64,000 bases of DNA, from NCBI RefSeq assembly GCF_003024195.1, contig NZ_KZ679039.1, forward strand, positions 722,285-786,284, written 5' to 3'. The position numbers were made by a program, and so were the translations under genes. Positions 53,256-61,125 of the stretch are shown here, one piece after another (position 1 is the stretch's first letter; every line of letters starts with the position of its first letter). The DNA comes from Streptomyces dioscori. Its GTDB lineage: Bacteria > Actinomycetota > Actinomycetes > Streptomycetales > Streptomycetaceae. The notes under the pieces were generated by a model. It had not been told where the DNA came from and did no database searches. It saw nothing but the letters and a program-made list of their open reading frames with translations.

Positions 53256-54586
53256 CCGAGAGTGGCCCTCTTCAGGGATCGGGCGCGCTTGGCCACACGA
53301 CGGACCGTCGCGTTGCGCGGGATGAAGGCGAGCTGCGCCGGTACCGCGCCGGGCAGGCCCAGCGAGGTGAGGCGCCGCCGCTTGAAGTAACGCCAGGTGT
53401 GGTCGTTCAGACGCCGGGTCAGGTACTGCTCGGCGCCCGGCCGGGTGTCCGGGTAGATCTTGGGCTGCATGGCGAAGCCCACGGCCCGTACCAGCTCGGA
53501 CAGTTCGGCGGCGGTCATGCCCTGGCGCTGTTCGGTCACCGCCGTGCGGTCCGTCAGTTCCGGGAGCAGGGCGTCCACGATCGTGACGGGGACGCGGTTG
53601 CTGTTCTCGTACGGGGTGAGGCGTTCGAGGAGGGGTTCGGTGCCGATGCGGGCGACCGGGAGGCCGTACAGCGCGGAGGCCGTGAGCAGTGCGGTGGAGA
53701 AGCAGCCCACGACCAGCGCGGGGCGCATCCGCTGGTAGAGCACCTCGGCGAGGACCGGGGTGTCGAGCACGGTGAGGTCGGCGCCGATCCGCGTCGCCTC
53801 CTTCTCCAGGGCGCGCGACCAGCGGGCCGGCGCGCTGGGGTGCGGCTTGAACACGATCCGCTCGTGCCCGAGTGCGACGGCGCCCTTGAGCATGCGTACG
53901 TGCAGGTCCTCCTCCTCCTCGGCGGTGAGGATGCCGAGCGCGGAGAGGTACTGGCCGAGCAGCAGGGCCGGTTCGTCGATGGCGGGCAACTCGTCGCCCG
54001 TCTTGACGAGTTCGGTCAGGACGTCGGTGAAGACCGCGGTCGGCACGATCTCCGGTCCGACACCGAACTCCGTGAGCAGCAGCGGAGTGAGGCCCGGCAC
54101 CAGGTCGAGGTGGAGGAGCCGGTCGATCCGGGTGCCGACCAGCGGGTCGATCTTGTTGCGGGTCGGGCCGTAACTCATCAGGCCGTCGGCGTAGACGGTG
54201 ACGGGGGCGCCCGTGAAGATCTGGGTGAGGCCGAGCGCCGGGTTCACCTGGATCGATTCGACGACCAGCTCGACGTCGTCGTCGCCGAGCCCCCAGGCGA
54301 GCCGCAGATGCCGCTCCCACAGCGGTACGTCGTCGAGCCGCGGGGCCCAGCCGCCCGGGTGGAACGGGGAGATGGTCTCGTTCCACGAGATCACGTCGTC
54401 GAACCGGCCGCGCAACTGCGTGAAGCCGGGCATCTCGTCGACGCCGGGTGTCGTCTCGGGGGTCGCCGCGTTGTTGGAGACCAGCAGGACACGCCGGTCC
54501 GCGGGGCGGAAGCAGCCGGCGTCCACGGCGGCGGCGAGTGTCGCCGTGCCGTACAGCGTCGACGCCATGAAGATCTGGGTCCTCAC
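53252..54586 (-). CDS. Polysialyltransferase-family glycosyltransferase A
   Basis: 444 aa. It contains polysialyltransferase-type elements: VTVYADGLMSYG (acidic-Gly motif), RIVFKPHPSAPARW (HP motif) and VVGCFSTALLTASALYG (Ser/Thr motif). Bacterial members use CMP-activated nonulosonic acids. It is translationally coupled on both sides (ATGA overlaps with the GT2 and acyltransferase genes). With CMP-sugar synthetase and NeuB genes nearby, it should polymerise or add Kdn- or sialic-acid-like residues in the wall glycopolymer. Confidence 0.87.
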   Translation of the reverse strand: MRTQIFMASTLYGTATLAAAVDAGCFRPADRRVLLVSNNAATPETTPGVDEMPGFTQLRGRFDDVISWNETISPFHPGGWAPRLDDVPLWERHLRLAWGLGDDDVELVVESIQVNPALGLTQIFTGAPVTVYADGLMSYGPTRNKIDPLVGTRIDRLLHLDLVPGLTPLLLTEFGVGPEIVPTAVFTDVLTELVKTGDELPAIDEPALLLGQYLSALGILTAEEEEDLHVRMLKGAVALGHERIVFKPHPSAPARWSRALEKEATRIGADLTVLDTPVLAEVLYQRMRPALVVGCFSTALLTASALYGLPVARIGTEPLLERLTPYENSNRVPVTIVDALLPELTDRTAVTEQRQGMTAAELSELVRAVGFAMQPKIYPDTRPGAEQYLTRRLNDHTWRYFKRRRLTSLGLPGAVPAQLAFIPRNATVRRVAKRARSLKRATLG

Positions 54587-55560
54587 GCGGACACCCCCGC
54601 GGCGGCCGGCCGCCGGCGCAGCCGACGCAGTCGCGTCGCGCGCTGTATGTCCATGGAGTCGAGGGCGTCATCGAGGACGTCCTGCGGCATTCGCCGCAAT
54701 GCGACGGCACTCATCGACTTCAGTTTTCGTGCCACGGGCGGCTCGAACCTTTCGATGGATCCCAGGTGATGGGAAATAATCGCACAGTAGGTCCGCACGG
54801 CCTTCGGCAGGAGTTTATCCGCGTCCCGGTCCTGTGCCGTTTCGCTTACCACCTGGTCGAACGCGCGAATGAAATCCAGCTGCCGTACGTCACCGATCTG
54901 CGTCAGTGAGGAAGCGACACCGCGCCGGTAGAACACCCCGAGCAGACCCACCGTGGCGAACGATTCCGCCTCCCGGTGCAGCTTCCAGATCCACGGCCGG
55001 TCCTCGGCCGTGCGCAGCCCGTCAGTGAAGTGCAGCAGGCCCCGGTCGGCCAGTCTGCGGTGGTAGATGCCGGCCCACGCGTACGCGTAGTCGACGGAGG
55101 TGGAGCGGTCGGCGGGCAGGATCGCCTCGCGCGGATCGAGGACGACACCGCGCCTGCCGTACGGCACGCGGTGGATGGTGCGGGCCCGCGCGGTGCACTG
55201 GACATGGTCCGTGCGCACGAAGTCGCAGCCCAACCCCTCGATGGAGGCGAGCAGTTGCTCGTAATAGCCGGGGGCGAGCCAGTCGTCCCCGTCGAGGAAC
55301 GTGAGGTACTCGCCGCTCGCCGCGTCGATGCCGGTGTTGCGCGCGGTGGCCAGTCCTCCGTTCTGCTCGTGTCTGACATGCACCGCGCCCGGGAGCTCGC
55401 GCTCCGCGCGCGCGAGGATGTCCGGCGTCTCGTCGCGGGAGCAGTCGTCGACGAGAATGAACTCGAAGTCGTCGCGTGCGTTCGCACGCAGACTCTTCAG
55501 GGTGTCGGGCGCATATTGCTGCACGTTGTAGAACGGCACGATGACGGAGAGCTTGACCAC
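54583..55560 (-). CDS. Glycosyltransferase family 2
   Basis: 325 aa. GT-A fold: KLSVIVPFYNVQQYAPDTLKSL, FEFILVDDCSRDETPDIL, GGLATARNTGIDAASGEYLTFLDGDDWL with the DGDD metal motif. First gene of the - strand arm of the wall-polymer cluster. The start is GTG 55560 with no Shine-Dalgarno; a TAACGT hexamer ends seven bases upstream, pointing to a leaderless transcript. Confidence 0.9.
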   Translation of the reverse strand: MVKLSVIVPFYNVQQYAPDTLKSLRANARDDFEFILVDDCSRDETPDILARAERELPGAVHVRHEQNGGLATARNTGIDAASGEYLTFLDGDDWLAPGYYEQLLASIEGLGCDFVRTDHVQCTARARTIHRVPYGRRGVVLDPREAILPADRSTSVDYAYAWAGIYHRRLADRGLLHFTDGLRTAEDRPWIWKLHREAESFATVGLLGVFYRRGVASSLTQIGDVRQLDFIRAFDQVVSETAQDRDADKLLPKAVRTYCAIISHHLGSIERFEPPVARKLKSMSAVALRRMPQDVLDDALDSMDIQRATRLRRLRRRPAAAGVSA

Positions 55561-55566
55561 CCACGT

Positions 55567-55751
55567 GACGTTAGGCGGCGGCCCGGCATTCGTCTTGACC
55601 GCCGGTGAGATGTCAGGTGAACGACACGTGGCGGAATGGTGAACCAGGACTTATTACGTGCCGATCCGGGCCCGCGTCGCCATTCGGCGGTGTGCTGTTA
55701 ACCCTTTGTTGTATTCCGGTTGGGCCGGTGATCGGAATCGCTTCCTAGCGT
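55567..55751. promoter_or_regulatory. Divergent leaderless-type promoters of the wall-polymer cluster
   Basis: On the - strand TAACGT (55573-55568) lies seven bases before GTG 55560. On the + strand TAGCGT (55746-55751) lies seven bases before GTG 55759. Neither gene has a Shine-Dalgarno. The matching hexamers and spacing suggest both arms start transcription at or next to the start codon. The -35 elements are not clear. Confidence 0.5.
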
Positions 55752-55758
55752 CTTCGGT

Positions 55759-57093
55759 GTGCCAGCAAGTACCACGAAGTCCCTGCGAGTGGCCGTCCTC
55801 GCCGATTCCGACACCCGGTGGAAATGGGGCGCGCTCACCGCGAACCGTATCGCACCGGCCGATTCGGACATCAGGCTCGACGGCTACCTCCTGAGGGGCC
55901 GTGCCACCCCCACCGCCCGCCAACTCGAAGAGGTCGGCGTGCGCGCCGACTCCCTGCGGGAGGTCACCGCTGTCGAGTTCCTGCGGGAAATGGCCCGCGA
56001 GGAGGCCGCGTACGACGTCCTCGTGCTGTCCCTCGTCGGGGGCGGCGTCCAGGCGATGCTGCACGGGCTCTCCCACCAGTGGCGGGAGCGCGCGGCGACG
56101 GGCAGTACGAAGCGGCCCGTGGTCGTCACCGGCTATGTCGGCGTCGTCTACGAGAAGCTCGCCGACGGACTGCTCCTGCGGCACGGCGCGGACCTCGTCC
56201 TCGCCAACTCCCGCCAGGACGCGGACCGTTTCACCGCCGTGTACGAGGGAGTGGGCGCCGACGCCTCCTCGGTGACCGAGGTCGCCCTGCCCTTCCTCGG
56301 CGGCGACCCGTACGAGAAGCACGACCCGTACACGGTCGTCTTCGCCGCGCAGCCCTCCGTCCCGGAGAGCCGCAAGGACCGTACGTACCTGCTGAACCGG
56401 CTCGTCCAGCACGCCAGGCTGCACCCGGACCGCGAGGTCCTGCTGAAGCTGCGCTCCAAGCCGGGCGAGCACACCACACACATCGAGGAGCAGCCCTACC
56501 AGCGCCTCGCGGAGCGGATCCCCGGCGGCCCGCCCGCCAACCTCCGCCTCGTGTACGGGCACATGGGCGAGGTCCTCGACCGTACGGACCTGCTGGTCAC
56601 CGTCAGTTCCACGGCGGCCCTCGAATCGCTGCACCGGCGGATCCCCACCGTGGTCCTCACCGACCTCGGGGTGCGCGAGTCGCTCGGCAACCACCACTTC
56701 GTGGGCTCCGGCTGCCTCGCCTCCTGGGACCAGCTGGACGACGGGCACATCCCGTCACCCGACGAACGGTGGGTCGCCCGGCAGGGCGTGGGCGCCGACG
56801 GCTCGTACGAGACGGCCTTCGACGCGGCCCGCGAGCGGATCGCCGCGCTGCTCGCCGGGGGCACGCTGCCCGACCTCGCCCCCTACTACACGCCCGTCAC
56901 CGCGCCCGGCTACCTGCCCGGCATCCTCGCCCGCCACCACCTCGCGCCGGACGGCAGCCCGCTGCCCGGGGCGCCCGACGCCGAGCGGGAGCCGGGGGCC
57001 GTGCGGCAGATCGTGCGGCGCGCGGCGCGCGGCGCGTATCGGCACGGGGTGCAGCGGGTTGCGCCCGTCATCCGGCGGATGGGGGAGCTGTGA
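55759..57093 (+). CDS. Putative glycosyltransferase (DUF6716-like) of the nonulosonic-acid cluster
   Basis: 444 aa. The N-terminal half (RVAVLADSDTRWKWGALTANRI, VLVLSLVGGGVQAMLHGLSHQW) and C-terminal half (EVLLKLRSKPGEHTTHIEEQPY, DRTDLLVTVSSTAALESLHRRIPTVVLTD) resemble GT-B capsule and teichoic-acid glycosyltransferases, with the SS-TAALE motif that binds a nucleotide sugar. First gene of the + strand arm, followed by CMP-sugar synthetase, NeuB and a second polysialyltransferase. The DUF name is from memory. Confidence 0.78.
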   Translation: MPASTTKSLRVAVLADSDTRWKWGALTANRIAPADSDIRLDGYLLRGRATPTARQLEEVGVRADSLREVTAVEFLREMAREEAAYDVLVLSLVGGGVQAMLHGLSHQWRERAATGSTKRPVVVTGYVGVVYEKLADGLLLRHGADLVLANSRQDADRFTAVYEGVGADASSVTEVALPFLGGDPYEKHDPYTVVFAAQPSVPESRKDRTYLLNRLVQHARLHPDREVLLKLRSKPGEHTTHIEEQPYQRLAERIPGGPPANLRLVYGHMGEVLDRTDLLVTVSSTAALESLHRRIPTVVLTDLGVRESLGNHHFVGSGCLASWDQLDDGHIPSPDERWVARQGVGADGSYETAFDAARERIAALLAGGTLPDLAPYYTPVTAPGYLPGILARHHLAPDGSPLPGAPDAEREPGAVRQIVRRAARGAYRHGVQRVAPVIRRMGEL

Positions 57094-57148
57094 CAGTCCG
57101 CTCCGCGGCGGGGGCTGCTTTGAACCTGCGGGTTCGTCGTGGCTGGTC

Positions 57149-57167
57149 GCGCAGTTCCCCGCGCCCC
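57149..57167. repeat. Single copy of the dispersed GC-rich repeat
   Basis: The exact core GCGCAGTTCCCCGCGCCCC lies in the 118-bp gap between the glycosyltransferase and the CMP-sugar synthetase genes. It splits what looks like a single operon, so transcription may continue through it. Confidence 0.85.
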
Positions 57168-57211
57168 TTTCGGGGCGCCCTACGGCAGCCCCTCTACAAG
57201 GAGTACAGCCC

Positions 57212-58510
57212 ATGACCAAGTCGGAAGCGGGACAGCTGAAGGCAGTGCCCCGTGTGCTCGCGGTGATTCCCGCCCGGGGCGGGTCCAAGGGGGTTCCCGC
57301 CAAGAACCTGCTGCCCGTCGGCGGTGTGCCGCTGGTCGCCCGCGCGGTGCGCGAGTGCCGTGCGGCCCGGCTGGTGACGGACGTCGTCGTCTCCACCGAC
57401 GACCAGGCGATCGCCTCCGCCGCCCGTGAGGCGGGCGCCGAGGTCGTGCTGCGTCCCGCCGCCATCGCCGGTGACACCGCGACCTCCGAGGCGGCCGTCC
57501 TGCACGCCATGGACGCCCACGAGGCCCTGCACGGCTCCGCCGTGGACGCCGTACTCCTCGTGCAGTGCACCAGCCCCTTCATCATCCGCGAGGACATCGA
57601 CGGAGTGGCCGGCGCGGTCGTGGAGAACGGCGCGGACACCGCGCTGACCGTGGCGCCCTTCCACGGGTTCATCTGGCGGGACGCCGACGACGACCCGGCC
57701 GCGGTCGACACCGAGCTGACCCGGTCCGTCGGCGGCGGCACCACGGTCGCCAACACCACCGCCACGGACGGCGGTTACGGCGTCAACCACGACAAGTCGT
57801 TCCGGCCGCGCCGCCAGGACCGGCCCCAGGACCTCCTGGAGACCGGCGCCGCGTACTGCATGAACGCGGCCGGTCTGCGCGAGCACAAGCACCGCTTCTT
57901 CGGGCGGACCGAACTCGTGCGCACCGACCCCGCGCGGGTCCTGGAGATCGACGACCCGCACGACCTCGCCCGTGCCCGCGCCCTCGCGCCGCTCTTCGAC
58001 GCGAACCGCCCCGGCACGCTCCCGACCGCCGCCGACATCGACGCGGTCGTCCTCGACTTCGACGGCACCCAGACCGACGACAGGGTGCTGATCGACTCCG
58101 ACGGAAAGGAGTTCGTCTCCGTGCACCGCGGCGACGGACTCGGTATCGCGGCCCTCCGCAGGAGCGGCCTGTCGATGCTGATCCTTTCCACGGAACAGAA
58201 CCCGGTCGTCGCCGCCCGCGCACGGAAGCTCAAGATCCCCGTGCTGCACGGCATCGACCGGAAAGACCTCGCACTGAAGCAGTGGTGCGAGGAACAGGGC
58301 ATCGCGCCCGAGCGCGTGCTCTACGTCGGCAACGACGTCAACGACCTCCCGTGCTTCGCCCTCGTCGGCTGGCCCGTGGCGGTCGCGAGCGCCCACGACG
58401 TCGTACGCGGCGCCGCACGCGCGGTCACCACCGTCCCCGGTGGCGACGGCGCGATCCGAGAGATCGCCAGCTGGATCCTCGGCCCCTCTCTCGACTCCCT
58501 CGACAAGTAA
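57212..58510 (+). CDS. Acylneuraminate cytidylyltransferase fused to a KdsC-like HAD phosphatase
   Basis: 432 aa from ATG 57212 (AAGGAG eight bases upstream). The N-terminal domain (1-235) is a CMP-nonulosonate synthetase: VIPARGGSKGVPAKNLLPVGG, LVQCTSPFI, AYCMNAAGL. The C-terminal domain (about 270-420) is HAD type: VVLDFDGTQTDD, LILSTEQNPVV, VLYVGNDVNDLPCF, KdsC/NeuN-like. It would dephosphorylate a 9-phosphate and activate the sugar with CTP. The fusion favours a Kdn- or sialic-9-phosphate intermediate (inference). Confidence 0.9.
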   Translation: MTKSEAGQLKAVPRVLAVIPARGGSKGVPAKNLLPVGGVPLVARAVRECRAARLVTDVVVSTDDQAIASAAREAGAEVVLRPAAIAGDTATSEAAVLHAMDAHEALHGSAVDAVLLVQCTSPFIIREDIDGVAGAVVENGADTALTVAPFHGFIWRDADDDPAAVDTELTRSVGGGTTVANTTATDGGYGVNHDKSFRPRRQDRPQDLLETGAAYCMNAAGLREHKHRFFGRTELVRTDPARVLEIDDPHDLARARALAPLFDANRPGTLPTAADIDAVVLDFDGTQTDDRVLIDSDGKEFVSVHRGDGLGIAALRRSGLSMLILSTEQNPVVAARARKLKIPVLHGIDRKDLALKQWCEEQGIAPERVLYVGNDVNDLPCFALVGWPVAVASAHDVVRGAARAVTTVPGGDGAIREIASWILGPSLDSLDK

Positions 58511-58524
58511 GGAACGTCTCCACC

Positions 58525-59463
58525 ATGAGCTCCAACTCCCGTCTGCGCACCTTCGGTTCCAAGACCGCGGGCCCCGGCCACCCCGTCTACGTCGTCGGCG
58601 AGATCGGCATCAACCACAACGGCGACCTGGAGAACGCGTTCAAGCTGATCGACGCCGCCGCCGAAGCCGGCTGCGACGCCGTGAAGTTCCAGAAGCGCAC
58701 CCCGGAGATCTGCACCCCGCGCGACCAGTGGGACATCGAGCGCGACACCCCCTGGGGCCGGATGACCTACATCGACTACCGCCACCGCGTGGAGTTCGGC
58801 GAGGACGAGTACCGCCAGATCGACGAGTACTCCAAGTCGAAGAACATCGCCTGGTTCGCCTCCCCGTGGGACACCGAGGCCGTCGCCTTCCTGGAGAAGT
58901 TCGACGTCCCGGCCCACAAGGTCGCCTCCGCCTCCCTGACCGACGACGAGCTGCTGCGCTCGCTGCGCGCCACCGGCCGCACGGTCATCCTCTCCACCGG
59001 CATGTCGACGCCGAAGCAGATCCGCCACGCGGTCGAGGTCCTCGGCAGCGACAACATCCTGATGTGCCACGCCACGTCGACCTACCCGGCGCAGGCCGAG
59101 GAGCTCAACCTCCGCGTCATCAACACCCTCCAGGCCGAGTACCCGAACGTCCCGATCGGCTACTCCGGTCACGAGACGGGCCTGCAGACCACCCTCGCCG
59201 CGGTCGCCCTCGGCGCCACCTTCGTCGAGCGCCACATCACCCTCGACCGCGCGATGTGGGGCTCCGACCAGGCCGCCTCCGTCGAGCCGCAGGGCCTGAC
59301 CCGCCTGGTGCGCGACATCCGCACCATCGAGGCCTCCCTCGGTGACGGCGTCAAGAAGGTCTACGAGTCCGAGCTGGGCCCGATGAAGAAGCTGCGCCGC
59401 GTCTCGGGCGTCGTCGCCGAGGCGGAGATCGCCGCGGCGGCGGGCGAGCCGGTCGCGGTCTGA
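58525..59463 (+). CDS. NeuB-family nonulosonic acid synthase
   Basis: 312 aa. Signature blocks: VYVVGEIGINHNGDLENAFKLIDAA, CDAVKFQKRTPEICTP, HKVASASLTDDELLRSL, VILSTGMSTPKQI, IGYSGHETGLQTTLAAVALGA and FVERHITLDRAMWGSDQAAS. It condenses phosphoenolpyruvate with mannose, N-acetylmannosamine or their 6-phosphates to give Kdn or sialic acid. It ends soon after the barrel and lacks the C-terminal antifreeze-like (SAF) domain of typical NeuB (about 345 aa). AAGGAA at 58508-58513 precedes the ATG. Confidence 0.93.
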   Translation: MSSNSRLRTFGSKTAGPGHPVYVVGEIGINHNGDLENAFKLIDAAAEAGCDAVKFQKRTPEICTPRDQWDIERDTPWGRMTYIDYRHRVEFGEDEYRQIDEYSKSKNIAWFASPWDTEAVAFLEKFDVPAHKVASASLTDDELLRSLRATGRTVILSTGMSTPKQIRHAVEVLGSDNILMCHATSTYPAQAEELNLRVINTLQAEYPNVPIGYSGHETGLQTTLAAVALGATFVERHITLDRAMWGSDQAASVEPQGLTRLVRDIRTIEASLGDGVKKVYESELGPMKKLRRVSGVVAEAEIAAAAGEPVAV

Positions 59464-59549
59464 GCCACCGACCCCGCACCCCGGCACCACCCCTGCCCCT
59501 TCGTCACTCCCACCCCTTCCGATTCCAGGGAAGCGACGGTCGTACGTCG

Positions 59550-60791
59550 ATGAGTCCCCGCGCCGGGTCCACCGGCCCCCAGTCACCCGCCACGCTGGCT
59601 TTCGTGGAAAGCCCGGTGCAGCTCCTGAACGTCCTGGAGTGGGCGCACGCGCACGCGCTGAAGGCGGCTGCCCTCAGGAGCACCGGCGAGACCTCCGGAC
59701 CCCCGGGTCCGGAACTGGGAGCCGGCCGGCCCGGCGGAACCGGCAGGTTCGGCCGCTCCGGCAGGCCCGGCGGTTCGGGCAGGCCCGGCGGGCCCGGCAG
59801 GACTGAGGACGCCAGGCCGGGAGAGGCCGGTACCGGCCTCACGCTCGTCGTCCTGTCACCCACCGACCCGATGACCCGCGGGCAGCTCAGGCGGATGGCG
59901 GAGCTGGCCAGGGACGAGGGGTACGACGTGCGCTGGGAGGAGGCGCGGGGCGGCACGACCGCGCCCTTCCACACGGTCGGCGGACTCGCGCCGCTGCTGC
60001 GGCGCGCACGGCGCATCGTGATGGGCGACCCCTTCTCGCGGTACGTGCAGCTGCTGCTGACCATCACCCGTGCCCGCGACCTCGTCGTCGTGGACGACGG
60101 GACCGCGACCATGGAGTTCGTCTCCCAGCTGGCGCGCGGTGAACGGCTGGTGCGCTGGCACCGGCGCGGCGGGCGCCCCGGGGCCCGGGACCTGGTCTTC
60201 GCACCGGTCTCGGCCCGGGCCCGCCGCCGGCTCACCCCCGGCGCCGGACGCCGGGTGGAGATCTTCTCCTCCATGCCGATCGACGAGACGCCCGAGGGCG
60301 TCGACGTCTCGGCCAACGACTTCGCGTGGACCCGGGCCCGCTTCGGCCCGCCCCGCATCACCAAGGGCGCCGACCTGGTCGGCACGTCCCTCGTGGAGAC
60401 CGGGGTCGTCGACCCCGACCGCTACGTCGAAGCGGTGAAGGGGCTGGCCGGCACCTACGGGGCCACCCGCTACTTCGCCCACCGCAGGGAGAGCCCCGAG
60501 AAACTTCACCGCCTCGCCGTCGAGACGGGCCTGGAGATCGTCCGCCCGGACCTTCCGCTGGAACTGATCGCCCGCCGGGGCCCCATCGGCCGCATGATCC
60601 TCAGCTTCCCCTCCACCGTGGTCCACACCCTGCCGCTCGCGCTGGCAGGCACGGACGTCAAGGTCGCCGTCTTCGACATCGACCCGGCCTGGCTCACGGA
60701 GAACGCCTCCCCCCGGGCCCAGGGCTTCCTCTCGGGCGTCACGGACACGGCCCGCGACGCCCACCGCCTGTCGACGATCACGGCCACCTGA
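59550..60791 (+). CDS. Polysialyltransferase-family glycosyltransferase B with collagen-like insert
   Basis: 413 aa. N-terminal FVESPVQLLNVLEWAHAH is typical of bacterial polysialyltransferases; later motifs are LVVVDDGTATMEF, RYFAHRRESPEKLHRL and MILSFPSTVVHTLPLALAG. Residues about 57-92 are a Gly-x-y repeat insert (GRPGGTGRFGRSGRPGG and onward) between the first strand and VLSPTDPMTRG. It is probably disordered or triple-helix-like and not part of the core fold. Last gene of the + strand arm. Confidence 0.85.
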   Translation: MSPRAGSTGPQSPATLAFVESPVQLLNVLEWAHAHALKAAALRSTGETSGPPGPELGAGRPGGTGRFGRSGRPGGSGRPGGPGRTEDARPGEAGTGLTLVVLSPTDPMTRGQLRRMAELARDEGYDVRWEEARGGTTAPFHTVGGLAPLLRRARRIVMGDPFSRYVQLLLTITRARDLVVVDDGTATMEFVSQLARGERLVRWHRRGGRPGARDLVFAPVSARARRRLTPGAGRRVEIFSSMPIDETPEGVDVSANDFAWTRARFGPPRITKGADLVGTSLVETGVVDPDRYVEAVKGLAGTYGATRYFAHRRESPEKLHRLAVETGLEIVRPDLPLELIARRGPIGRMILSFPSTVVHTLPLALAGTDVKVAVFDIDPAWLTENASPRAQGFLSGVTDTARDAHRLSTITAT

Positions 60792-61125
60792 GGGCAGGGT
60801 CGGCCGGGCCCTGCCGTGGCGCTGTCCGGCGGGGTGTCCGGCAGTTGAACGGAACCGATCACGCGCCCGTATGCGTGGTATGCGTAGAGAGCCTGTTTCC
60901 GGGGACCCGGGAATGGGCGTCGCCGCTCGGAGGTTTTCCCACAAGGAAGGCCGGATCCGGTATCCGCCTGGGCAGGCGTGGGAGCCGCTGGTCCGAAAAG
61001 CCGGGCGAGTGTACCCAAGCCGGTCCATCTGTATGCGCCGCGCGGCTAGATTTCCTGTCCCGAACGCGTTGAAGTTTTGTTGATCGCAGGGCAGTCGGTC
61101 GTCGCGTCGCCCTACCCTTCAGAGG
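60792..61125. other. 334-bp gap with no supported gene
   Basis: No coding pattern or clear hairpin terminator is seen. The only candidate signal is TACCCT (61113-61118), seven bases before the GTG of the amidohydrolase, which would make that gene leaderless. Confidence 0.4.

Noticed and set aside
60930..61050. Possible c-di-AMP-type riboswitch or tRNA fragment upstream of the amidohydrolase
   Set aside because: A few GGGAGCCG-like words are present, but the required paired helices could not be traced.
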